This document shows positions 25,932 through 34,073 of a stretch of 44,336 nucleotides of DNA, piece by piece. The first letter of the stretch is position 1. Every line of letters begins with the position of its first letter. The translations under genes and the position numbers were made by a program. Source of the stretch: an uncultured Pelagibacteraceae bacterium (GTDB lineage Bacteria; Pseudomonadota; Alphaproteobacteria; Pelagibacterales; Pelagibacteraceae); contig CACNRP010000005.1 in NCBI GenBank assembly GCA_902622955.1, positions 1 through 44,336 on the forward strand, read 5' to 3'. The notes below the pieces were generated by a model. The model was given only the letters and a program-made list of their open reading frames with translations, did not search any database and had not been told where the DNA came from.

Positions 25932-27122
25932 ATGGAGGTTGAAAATAGAAAGTTATCTCAAATAATTGATATAAATAAAATCAAAGTAGTAAATAGACCC
26001 ATTGCAAAAGCTCATGGCCTACCTAATGAATGTTATACAAATAAGGATTATTTATTTTTTGAAAGAAAAAAAATTTTTGAAAATAAATGGGTTGTAATTG
26101 GTGTTGGTAGCTCGATTCCCAACATTGGTGACGCAAAGCCTTTTGATCTTCTTGGAATTCCTTTAATAATTTTGAGAGATAAAAATAATAATGTAAGAGT
26201 TTATCACAATGTTTGTAGTCATCGAGGTTACAAAATTTTACAAGAAGAATGTAAATTAAAAAATGTAATTCGTTGTCCTTACCATTCATGGTCATATGAT
26301 ATGAATGGGAAGTTAGTTGCCACTCCTCATATTGGTGGAATGAATAAACATAGTTGTAGTAACTTTAATAAATCTGGAAGTTCCCTTAAAGAAGTAAAGT
26401 CGTATGTATGGTTAGATTTAATATTTGTAAATTTAAATAATAATGAAATTGAATTTGAAAATTATATTAAACCTTTAAGCGATAGATGGGCTAAATTTTG
26501 GCCACTTGCAGATAGAAGTTTAATGGTTTACTCAAATGATTATGGGTATTTTAATCTTAATGCAAAATGTAATTGGAAATTTGCAATAGAAAATTATTGT
26601 GAAAGTTATCACCTCCCCTGGGTACACCCTGGACTAAATTCTTACTCAAAACTAGACGATCATTATCATATTCAAGGGTTACCAAATAGATTTGCTGGAC
26701 AAGGAACTCTTGTCTACAATCCTAGATTTAAAGGTAATAAAGTGTTTCCATGTTTCCCAAGTTGGCCAAAAGATAAAGAACATATTGCTGAGTATGTTGC
26801 TTTATTTCCCAATGTAATGCTTGGAATTCATAAAGATCATTTTTATGCATATTGGCTAGAACCAGTTAGCAATGAATATACAAAAGAACATATGGAAATT
26901 TATTATGTTGGCAATGAAGCTGCAAATTCAAAAAAATTTAAATTATTGAGAAGACAAAATTTTGAACTTTGGAAAGGAGTTCAGAGCGAGGATTTAAATA
27001 TTATTGAGGGTATGCAAGAGGGAAGAAATTCTCCATCTTACAATGGAGGGAATTTTTCACCGAAGATGGATAATCCTACTCACCACTTCCATAAATGGGT
27101 TGCAAGTAACTTAATGAAATGA
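25932..27122 (+). CDS. Rieske non-haem iron oxygenase, alpha subunit
   Basis: Oxygenase component of a Rieske-type system, 396 residues. The [2Fe-2S] ligands are C95, H97, C115 and H118 (CSH...CPYH). The mononuclear iron ligands are H227 and H232, with E224 at the position of the usual bridging Asp (ENYCESYHLPWVH). Glu here is seen in Rieske enzymes acting on quaternary ammonium compounds such as carnitine or glycine betaine. It sits 11 nt upstream of bhmT. A betaine-type substrate is therefore plausible, with oxidative N-demethylation or C-N cleavage as chemistry. No reductase component lies in the operon. Exact substrate unknown. Confidence 0.87.
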   Translation: MEVENRKLSQIIDINKIKVVNRPIAKAHGLPNECYTNKDYLFFERKKIFENKWVVIGVGSSIPNIGDAKPFDLLGIPLIILRDKNNNVRVYHNVCSHRGYKILQEECKLKNVIRCPYHSWSYDMNGKLVATPHIGGMNKHSCSNFNKSGSSLKEVKSYVWLDLIFVNLNNNEIEFENYIKPLSDRWAKFWPLADRSLMVYSNDYGYFNLNAKCNWKFAIENYCESYHLPWVHPGLNSYSKLDDHYHIQGLPNRFAGQGTLVYNPRFKGNKVFPCFPSWPKDKEHIAEYVALFPNVMLGIHKDHFYAYWLEPVSNEYTKEHMEIYYVGNEAANSKKFKLLRRQNFELWKGVQSEDLNIIEGMQEGRNSPSYNGGNFSPKMDNPTHHFHKWVASNLMK

Positions 27123-27133
27123 AAGGATAAATT

Positions 27134-28174
27134 ATGAAAAAAGACCTAATTACAAGATTGAACGAAGGACCTATTATGTGTGCAGAAGGTTATCTTTTTG
27201 CTATGGAGAGAAGAGGTTATCTTTCAGCTGGTCCGTTTGTACCCGAAGTTGTGTTAGAGCATCCGGAAGTAGTTTCACAATTGCATAGAGAGTTTATAAG
27301 AGCAGGCTCAGATGTTGTTCAGGCTTTTACCTATTATGGGCATAGAGAGAAGCTAAGAATAATTGGCAAAGAAGATATGCTCGAACCGCTTCAAAAAAAT
27401 GCTCTTAAAATTGCCAAAGACTCTGCAAATGAGTTTAAAGATTTAGATTTAATGGTTTGTGGTGATGTAGCTAACACTAATATTTTTGATCCGGGAGACT
27501 TAAGCACACAAAAAGAATGTCAAAAAATGTACGAGGAACAAATAGGTTGGGCAAAAGAAGCTGGTGTAGATTTTGTAATAGCAGAAACAATTAATTGGAC
27601 AGAGGAAATGAAAATTGCACTAAAGGCAATTAAAGATGCAGGTTTAATTGCTGTTTGTAATTTTGCGATACCAAGAGGAGATAAAACTCGAGAAGGACAT
27701 AGTGCTGAAGATGCTTGTAAGATGATGGAAGATTTAGGTGCCGATGTTGTTGGTTTAAATTGTTACAGAGGGCCAGATATGACTATGAAGTTATTAAAAA
27801 AAGTAAGGGATAAAGTTTCGTGTCATGTCGCTGGCCTTCCAGTTCCCTACAGAACAACTGAAGAAGAACCAGGTTTTTTAAATATTTCTGATAATGGCTG
27901 TAATTGTATTCCTGGCGGAAATGCATTCCCTGTTGCTTTAGATAATTTGTTTTGTAATCGATTTGAAATGGCAGAATTTGCTAAAGATTGTGTTTCAAAA
28001 AAAATAAATTTTATTGGTATATGTTGTGGAGCAGAAGCTCATCATGTTAGAGAGATGTCAGTTGCAATTGGAAAAAAACCAATATCAATGAAATATATGC
28101 CAGATATGAGTAAACACTTTCATCATGGAACAGATAAATCTTTAAAAAAAGTTAACAAGGAAATTAAATATTAA
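27134..28174 (+). CDS. bhmT: Betaine--homocysteine S-methyltransferase
   Basis: Transfers a methyl group from glycine betaine to homocysteine, giving dimethylglycine and methionine. The 346-residue protein resembles animal BHMT closely in the N-terminal half (RLNEGPIMCAEGYLFAMERR, AGPFVPEVVLEHPEVV, LHREFIRAGSDVVQAFTYY). The zinc ligands are C210 (GLNCYRGP) and C297/C298 (GICCGAEAHHVR). Its stop overlaps the next gene by 1 nt (TAATG); the next product is a DMGDH-like oxidoreductase that would take the dimethylglycine. In SAR11 this enzyme is considered important because the usual methionine synthases may be missing. Confidence 0.93.
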   Translation: MKKDLITRLNEGPIMCAEGYLFAMERRGYLSAGPFVPEVVLEHPEVVSQLHREFIRAGSDVVQAFTYYGHREKLRIIGKEDMLEPLQKNALKIAKDSANEFKDLDLMVCGDVANTNIFDPGDLSTQKECQKMYEEQIGWAKEAGVDFVIAETINWTEEMKIALKAIKDAGLIAVCNFAIPRGDKTREGHSAEDACKMMEDLGADVVGLNCYRGPDMTMKLLKKVRDKVSCHVAGLPVPYRTTEEEPGFLNISDNGCNCIPGGNAFPVALDNLFCNRFEMAEFAKDCVSKKINFIGICCGAEAHHVREMSVAIGKKPISMKYMPDMSKHFHHGTDKSLKKVNKEIKY

Positions 28175-30579
28175 TGGAAAAAAATGCTAAAGTAGTTGTT
28201 ATAGGAGGAGGAGTAGTTGGCTGCTCAATTCTATATCATCTATCAAAGTTTGGTTTAAAAGATTGTATATTGCTTGAGAGAAATGAACTTACATCAGGTT
28301 CATCTTGGCATGCTGCTGGAAATGTTCATGTTATTTCTTCAGACCCAAATATCTCTAGAATGATGGCTTATACTATTGGTCTTTATAAAGAAATTGAAAA
28401 AGAGTCAGGTCATTCGGTTGGATTTAAACCAAGTGGTGGATTTTATTTAGCTTCAAATGAAGTTTGGGCAGATTATCTTAAAAGAGAAAGATCTAAAGCT
28501 AGATACATGGGTCTCGATCAAGAATTTATTTCTCTTGAAGAGGTAAAGAAGAAACATCCCCTCATAGATCCATCTCGATACTTATTAGCACTTTGGGATC
28601 CAATTGATGGAGAAGTTGACCCATCAGGTGTCACCTACGCTTTTGCAAAAGCTGCTAAAGTTCATGGTGGAAAATATTATACTCATACTGTTGTCAAAGA
28701 TACTAAACAAAGAAAAGATTTTACCTGGGATGTTATTACTGACAAAGGAAATATAAATGCAGAAATAGTTATAAATGCTGGAGGGCTTTGGGCTAGAGAG
28801 GTAGGACAATTAGCAGGATTACATTTACCCGTTCAGCCCATGGAACATCATTATTTAATTACAGAATCTATCCCAGAAATAGAGGAAATGGGTGATCAGA
28901 GATTACCAATTGGAACAGATTTTGAGGGAAATATTTATTTTCGACAAGAGGGAAAAGGAATGCTTCTTGGAACATATGAGCCAAAATCAACTCCTTGGAA
29001 AATTGATGGAACACCAATGAATTTTGGTCATGAATTATTAGAGCCTAAGTTAGATAACATACAAGATAGGCTTGCAATTGGTTTTGAGCGTATGCCTGCT
29101 TTAGAGCGCGCAGGTATAAAAAATATCGTTAATGGCCCTTTTACTTTTGGACCAGATGGAAGTCCTCTAATTGGTCCAGTTCCTGGAATGAAAAATTATT
29201 GGGTTGCAGTAGGTGTTATGGCTGGATTTTGCCAAGGTGGTGGAGTTGGAAAATGTATTGCTGAATGGATTATAGATGGAGAGCCATCTATAGATGTATG
29301 GGCAATGGATGTTGCGAGGTTTGGAGATTACGCATCTCCACAATATGGAACAATAAAATCTTCTGAAAACTATGAAAGAAGGTTTATTATGACTTTTCCA
29401 AATGAAACTTTACCAAAAGGAAGAAAACAAAAAACTACAGCACTATATGATCGTTTTATAAATCAAGGAGCGGTCATGGGAGACAGTTTTGGTTTAGAAA
29501 ATGTTTTATGGTTTGCCAATAATAAAGATGATGCTTTTGAAGATCCGACGATAAAAAGATCTAGATCTCATGATTATGTATCAAAAGAGGTAATTAATGT
29601 AAGAGAAAATGTTGGATTGATAGAAGTTGCTAACTTTTCAAAGCATGAATTCAAAGGTCCAGATGCTAGAAAATTTTTAGATCATATAATGGCAGGACGA
29701 CTCCCAAAACCAGGAAGAATTTCATTATCACCAATGCTATCTTATAGGGGTAAATTATGCGGAGATCTTACTGTAGCGTGTTTTGATGAAAATGAATTTA
29801 TAGTTTTTGGGTCAGGAGCAGCTCAAGAAATGCATAGACGATGGTTTGAAAGTCATTTAGGAAAATTTAATTTGAATTATACAAATAGATCGGACGAGTA
29901 CCATGGATTATCAATTGCAGGCCCTAACTCTAGAAAGGTTCTTGAAAAAATAGTAAGAGATGATGTTTCAAACGAAAAATTTAAATTTAGAGACTCTAGA
30001 AGAATGTTTGTTGGAGGGGTGCCAGCAATTATTAATAGAATTTCATTTACTGGAGAACTTGGTTATGAAATTTATGTCGCTCCACATTACCAAATTAAAC
30101 TATATGAAGAGTTAATTGAAGCTGGAAAAGAATTTAATATTAAACCATTTGGTGGAAGAGCCCTTATGTCAATGAGATTAGAAAAAAATTGGGGTGCTTG
30201 GACTTTGGATTATAGACCAGATTTTACTGCAAAGGAAACAGGGTTAGATGCTTTTATAAATTGGGATAAAGATTTTATTGGAAAAGAAAATGCTCAAAAA
30301 GAAAACGGTTCAAACAAATTAACTCCGTTAATTGTTGAAACCAATGATATAGATGTAACAAATAATGAAGCTGTAATGATCGGTAATCAAAGTATAGGTT
30401 ACGTTACATCAGGTGGATTTGCACACTTTGTTAATAAAAGTATGGCTTTTACTTATATAGATAAAAATAAAGTAGATTCTGGAAATAAAATTCAAATAGA
30501 AATTAATGGAGACTTATTTAATTGTTCAATAATAAAAGAACCACTTTATGATCCTAGTGGACAAAAAATGAGAAGTTAA
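28174..30579 (+). CDS. Dimethylglycine dehydrogenase-like FAD/THF oxidoreductase (801 residues)
   Basis: Two-domain protein: an N-terminal FAD-dependent DAO-type oxidoreductase (GGGVVG, 11-16; SSWHAAG with H46 at the position of the covalent flavin histidine) and a C-terminal GcvT-type folate domain (from about residue 420; SFTGELGYEIYVA, GGRALMSMRLEK). It demethylates a secondary or tertiary amine such as dimethylglycine or sarcosine, passing the C1 unit to THF and electrons to ETF. It follows bhmT with a 1-nt overlap, so dimethylglycine is the natural guess. A second, 810-residue member is encoded at 38198, so the two probably differ in substrate. Confidence 0.87.
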   Translation: MEKNAKVVVIGGGVVGCSILYHLSKFGLKDCILLERNELTSGSSWHAAGNVHVISSDPNISRMMAYTIGLYKEIEKESGHSVGFKPSGGFYLASNEVWADYLKRERSKARYMGLDQEFISLEEVKKKHPLIDPSRYLLALWDPIDGEVDPSGVTYAFAKAAKVHGGKYYTHTVVKDTKQRKDFTWDVITDKGNINAEIVINAGGLWAREVGQLAGLHLPVQPMEHHYLITESIPEIEEMGDQRLPIGTDFEGNIYFRQEGKGMLLGTYEPKSTPWKIDGTPMNFGHELLEPKLDNIQDRLAIGFERMPALERAGIKNIVNGPFTFGPDGSPLIGPVPGMKNYWVAVGVMAGFCQGGGVGKCIAEWIIDGEPSIDVWAMDVARFGDYASPQYGTIKSSENYERRFIMTFPNETLPKGRKQKTTALYDRFINQGAVMGDSFGLENVLWFANNKDDAFEDPTIKRSRSHDYVSKEVINVRENVGLIEVANFSKHEFKGPDARKFLDHIMAGRLPKPGRISLSPMLSYRGKLCGDLTVACFDENEFIVFGSGAAQEMHRRWFESHLGKFNLNYTNRSDEYHGLSIAGPNSRKVLEKIVRDDVSNEKFKFRDSRRMFVGGVPAIINRISFTGELGYEIYVAPHYQIKLYEELIEAGKEFNIKPFGGRALMSMRLEKNWGAWTLDYRPDFTAKETGLDAFINWDKDFIGKENAQKENGSNKLTPLIVETNDIDVTNNEAVMIGNQSIGYVTSGGFAHFVNKSMAFTYIDKNKVDSGNKIQIEINGDLFNCSIIKEPLYDPSGQKMRS

Positions 30580-31202
30580 TGGCTCAAAAAGACGTTGGAA
30601 ATAAAATACCAATTTATAAGCTTAAAACCACAAGTGAAGTAATGAAATACTATGATGAGTGGGGCGATAAAGATAAATATAATAAAGATATGGTCGACTG
30701 GAATTATACTGGACCAAAAGAAACTGTTGAAATATTTAATAAATATCAAAAAAACAAAAATATCCTCATATTTGATGCTGGTTGTGGAACAGGTTTAGTT
30801 GGAATAGAGTTGAAAAAGTATGGTTTTGAAAATTTTCACGGAGCTGATTTGTCAAAAACATTGCTAGAAACTATTCCAGAAAACCTTTATCAAAAATTAG
30901 AAAAAGTTGATTTAAACCAAAAAATCAGATCTGATGATAATTATTATGATGCGGTAATGTGTGTTGGCACATTTACTTTTGGACACGTAAAACCAAATGC
31001 ACTAGATGAATTTGTAAGAATTACAAAATCAGGTGGTTTAATATGTTTTACCATTAATGAGGGTATTCACGAAGAATATGGGTTTGATAAAAAAATTGAA
31101 AATTTAAAAAAGAATAAATGGGAAGAACTTGAATTTTTTAAATCAGATTATATTGCAAGTAAGGATGTTAATGCTTGGTTAGGATTGTACAGAGTAAAAT
31201 GA
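30579..31202 (+). CDS. SAM-dependent methyltransferase (class I)
   Basis: Methyltransferase of 207 residues with motif I at IFDAGCGTG (64-72), acidic motif II region GADLS, and YDAVMCVGTFTFGHVKPNALDEF before motif III. The N-terminal VMKYYDEWGDKDKYNKDM resembles small-molecule methyltransferases of the WBSCR27-like group. Its start overlaps the DMGDH-like stop by 1 nt (TAATG) and its end overlaps the DddP-like start by 4 nt (ATGA). The substrate is unknown. Its presence in a demethylation operon is odd and may point to a specific methylated intermediate or recycling step. Confidence 0.85.
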   Translation: MAQKDVGNKIPIYKLKTTSEVMKYYDEWGDKDKYNKDMVDWNYTGPKETVEIFNKYQKNKNILIFDAGCGTGLVGIELKKYGFENFHGADLSKTLLETIPENLYQKLEKVDLNQKIRSDDNYYDAVMCVGTFTFGHVKPNALDEFVRITKSGGLICFTINEGIHEEYGFDKKIENLKKNKWEELEFFKSDYIASKDVNAWLGLYRVK

Positions 31203-32434
31203 GATTTAGCAGAAAAATAGCACCATATGTAAAAACTAAACAAAATTTTATAACTAAAAAAAGATTAAGAGAAGATCAAATAAATTTCGAAAAATTAAGA
31301 TCATATCGTTTGAACAGAGTAAGAAAAGAATTAGAAAAAAATAATTTAGAAGCTTGTATTTTATTTGATCCAGTTAATGTACGTTATGCTTTAGATAGTC
31401 TTAATATGAGTGTTTATAATATGCATAATTTGACTAGATATTGTTTTGTTCCAGTAAATGGACCAACAATTCTTTATGAATATTTTAATTGTGAAAATTT
31501 GTCTTCACATTTAAATTTAATTGACGAAATCAGACCAGCAATAACTTGGGATTATTTTAGTAATGGTAATCAAGCATCTAACGAATTAAAAAAATGGATA
31601 AATGAAATAAAAGATTTATCAAATAAATATTTTAAATCGAAAAAAGTGGCAATAGATGTTTTAAATGGACCTGCTATTTCAGCTTTAAATAAAGAGGGTA
31701 TTGAAGTAGTAGACGCAAAACTAATTCTTGAACAAGCTAGAGTCATAAAATCACCTGACGAATTAATTTGTATGAAAGCAGCAATTGAAGTTGCCGAAAT
31801 AGGTGTATCAAAAATGCGATCTGAACTTAAAGCAGGTATGACAGAAGATGAGTTATGGTCAATTTTACATAAAACAAATATTGAGAATGGTGGTGAGTGG
31901 ATTGATTGTAGAATTTTATCATCTGGACAGAGAACAAACCCATGGATGCAAGAGAGTAGTAATAAAATAATTCAACATGGAGAATTAGTAGCTTTTGATA
32001 CAGATATGGTTGGTCCTTATGGATATTGCGCAGATATCTCAAGAGCTTTTGTTGTTGGTAACAAATTTAGTGATCAACAAAAAAAATTATATTATATGGC
32101 TCAAGAACAAATTAATCATAATTCCAGATTAATCAAAGATGGCGTATCTTTCTCAGAATTTACAGAAAAATCTTGGACTTTACCTGAAGATTATTATCCA
32201 AATAGATATTCTGTAATGGTTCATGGAATAGGAATGTGTGATGAATGGCCAGCAATAAGATATCCAACAGATGGAGGTGAAAGAAGCGGCATTTTTCAAA
32301 AGAATATGACAATTACTGTTGAAAGCTACATTGGAAAAGTAGGTGGTAAAGAAGGCGTAAAACTTGAACAACAGTATTTGGTAGGTGAGAATGGACTTGA
32401 ACTAATGTCCCATCATCCGCTAGAAGTTATTTAA
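31199..32434 (+). CDS. DddP-like M24 metallohydrolase (candidate DMSP lyase or relative)
   Basis: A 411-residue protein of the M24 (pita-bread) fold. The metal ligand pattern is that of DddP, a DMSP lyase, not of aminopeptidase P: D267-x-D269 (FDTDM), D279, H342 (VHGIGMCDEW), E375, E390, plus D348 at the position of the DddP catalytic Asp. Spacings agree with those reported for DddP (12 between the first and third Asp, 6 from His to Asp, 15 between the two Glu). LFDPVNVRYALDSLNM and GGEWIDCRILSSGQRTNPW also look DddP-like. The ATG at 31199 is chosen because it forms an ATGA overlap with the methyltransferase; an in-frame ATG lies 24 nt upstream. DMSP cleavage is plausible but unproven. Confidence 0.8.
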   Translation: MRFSRKIAPYVKTKQNFITKKRLREDQINFEKLRSYRLNRVRKELEKNNLEACILFDPVNVRYALDSLNMSVYNMHNLTRYCFVPVNGPTILYEYFNCENLSSHLNLIDEIRPAITWDYFSNGNQASNELKKWINEIKDLSNKYFKSKKVAIDVLNGPAISALNKEGIEVVDAKLILEQARVIKSPDELICMKAAIEVAEIGVSKMRSELKAGMTEDELWSILHKTNIENGGEWIDCRILSSGQRTNPWMQESSNKIIQHGELVAFDTDMVGPYGYCADISRAFVVGNKFSDQQKKLYYMAQEQINHNSRLIKDGVSFSEFTEKSWTLPEDYYPNRYSVMVHGIGMCDEWPAIRYPTDGGERSGIFQKNMTITVESYIGKVGGKEGVKLEQQYLVGENGLELMSHHPLEVI

Positions 32435-32844
32435 TGAAAATTATTTTAGTTATGGGTTTGCCTGGTGCGGGTAAAACAACTTTAGCAGATGAAATGGCGC
32501 CATTATTAAATGCTAAGAGATTAAACGCTGATGAAGTAAGAAAAGCAGCTAATGATTGGGATTTTTCAAAAGAAGGAAGGGTGAGACAGGCAAAAAGAAT
32601 GGCCGAGGCAGCGTTAAAACTTAAGGAAAAAGGTAATTATGTAATTGCTGACTTTATAGCCCCAACTCCTGAGGCAAGAAGTTTATTTCCAGCAGATTTT
32701 ACTGTTTGGGTGGATACAATTAAAAAAGGCAGATTTGAAGATACTAATCAAATGTTTGTTAATCCTGAGAATTTTAATTTTCATGTAACAACTCAGGATG
32801 CAAAAAAATGGGCGCCAAAAATAATAGAGGAGATAAAAAAATGA
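32434..32844 (+). CDS. Small P-loop kinase, adenylylsulfate-kinase-like
   Basis: P-loop protein of 136 residues. The Walker A motif is GLPGAGKT (8-15). LLNAKRLNADEVRKA, then VRQAKRMAEAALKLKEKGNYV and IADFIAPTPEARSLF, parallel APS kinase (CysC), but the protein is about 60 residues shorter and lacks a full CysC C terminus. It overlaps the preceding gene by 1 nt (TAATG) and the next, a nucleotidyltransferase, by 4 nt (ATGA). It probably phosphorylates a small molecule. Activity as a true APS kinase is doubtful without a neighbouring ATP sulfurylase. Confidence 0.75.
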   Translation: MKIILVMGLPGAGKTTLADEMAPLLNAKRLNADEVRKAANDWDFSKEGRVRQAKRMAEAALKLKEKGNYVIADFIAPTPEARSLFPADFTVWVDTIKKGRFEDTNQMFVNPENFNFHVTTQDAKKWAPKIIEEIKK

Positions 32845-33215
32845 CGTATCAATGGGATAATAAAAAACCCACAGCACAAATGCTAGGAAGGTGGCAACCA
32901 TTTCATGATGGACATTATACCTTATTTAAAGAAATTATTAAAAAAACAGGACAAGTTTGTATTCAGATAAGAGATGTGCAGGGAGTAGATGACAATCCTT
33001 TTGATTTTGAAACAGTAAAAAAAAATATTGAAGAAAGGTTAAACCCAGAATTCGAAGGAAAATTCAAAATAATGTTAGTACCCAATATTACAAACATTTG
33101 TTATGGTAGGGGGGTTGGATATAAAATTGAGGAAATTGTTTTAGATGAGGAAACTCAAAAAATATCAGCTACTAAAATAAGAGCAAAAATGAGAGAAGAG
33201 GGAAAGTTAAAATAA
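32841..33215 (+). CDS. Small nucleotidyltransferase (HxGH superfamily)
   Basis: A 124-residue cytidylyl-/adenylyltransferase-like protein. The signature GRWQPFHDGH (16-25) gives H22-x-x-H25, and the C-terminal KISATKIRAKM (108-118) is the second superfamily motif (ISxTxIR). It resembles minimal NMN adenylyltransferases and glycerol-phosphate cytidylyltransferases in layout. The start at 32841 forms an ATGA overlap with the kinase; an upstream in-frame ATG at 32808 is less likely. With the kinase it could activate a phosphorylated metabolite as a nucleotide adduct; the substrate is unknown. Confidence 0.78.
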   Translation: MTYQWDNKKPTAQMLGRWQPFHDGHYTLFKEIIKKTGQVCIQIRDVQGVDDNPFDFETVKKNIEERLNPEFEGKFKIMLVPNITNICYGRGVGYKIEEIVLDEETQKISATKIRAKMREEGKLK

Positions 33216-33221
33216 AATTAA

Positions 33222-34073
33222 ATGAATGATAGACTTAAAACTATTGTAGATTTAAAAAAATATCCCATTCATGATTTAAGCTCAACTAAAATTAAAAATC
33301 TAATAAAAAAATGTAAAGAAGAACTTGATCAACACAGTTGCTCGACAATTCCAAATTTTATTTTGCCAAAATCATTAAAGGTAATGAATTCAGAGTTAGA
33401 AAAACAATTAGATGAGGTTTACATGTCCAAAGAAAGTATAAACGCATACTTGTATGCCAAGGACGATCCTTCTTTACCAAAAGATCACCCAAAAAGAACT
33501 TTTATGAATAGGTATAACGGATATTTAAACTCTGATTGTTTTTCAAAAGATTCTGAAATGAAATATCTTTATGAAACAGAAGAACTTTTAAAATTTGTAT
33601 CTGCGTGTTTAGGTGTTTCACCTATTTATAGATGGGCAGACCCTCTAGCATGTCATGCTTATAATGTTATGAAACCAGATGGAGTACTTCCATGGCATTT
33701 TGATAGTTGCGAATTTACACTCAGCTTAATGATTCAAAAACCTGAAGAGGGAGGTATATTTGAGTACTGCCCAAATATAAGAGAACCTGGAAATGAAAAC
33801 TTTGATGAAGTTCAAAAAGTTATTGAAGGAGATAGAACAAGAGTGAGACAACTTAAATTAGAACCAGGTGATTTACAAATTTTTAAAGGAAGATTTACTT
33901 TGCATAGAGTAACAAAAGTGAAAGGTCAGAAATCTAGATATATGTGTATTCCTGCTTACGTTTTAGATCCATGGAGAGTAAACACCCCAGAACACTCAAA
34001 AGCTATTTATGGTAAAGTTTTACCAATTCATATAAAAAGAAATCAGGCTAGATCCGATGGATTAACTGATTAA
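33222..34073 (+). CDS. 2-oxoglutarate/Fe(II)-dependent oxygenase (ArpA/HalD-like)
   Basis: Oxygenase of 283 residues with the facial triad H159-x-D161 (PWHFDSCEF) and H228 (TLHRV), and R239 (QKSRYM) to bind 2-oxoglutarate. Because the middle ligand is Asp rather than Gly/Ala, it should hydroxylate rather than halogenate. The N-terminal LKKYPIHDLSS is like that of ArpA/HalD-type proteins. It lies 6 nt after the nucleotidyltransferase and abuts the crotonase-fold gene. The substrate is not known; a methylated amine or a nucleotide-activated metabolite made by the two preceding genes are both possible. Confidence 0.8.
   Translation: MNDRLKTIVDLKKYPIHDLSSTKIKNLIKKCKEELDQHSCSTIPNFILPKSLKVMNSELEKQLDEVYMSKESINAYLYAKDDPSLPKDHPKRTFMNRYNGYLNSDCFSKDSEMKYLYETEELLKFVSACLGVSPIYRWADPLACHAYNVMKPDGVLPWHFDSCEFTLSLMIQKPEEGGIFEYCPNIREPGNENFDEVQKVIEGDRTRVRQLKLEPGDLQIFKGRFTLHRVTKVKGQKSRYMCIPAYVLDPWRVNTPEHSKAIYGKVLPIHIKRNQARSDGLTD

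Noticed and set aside
31199..32434. Creatinase or Xaa-Pro aminopeptidase
   Set aside because: The D-x-D and later ligand pattern and the HGIGMCDEW segment follow DddP rather than these relatives, although the M24 family is shared.
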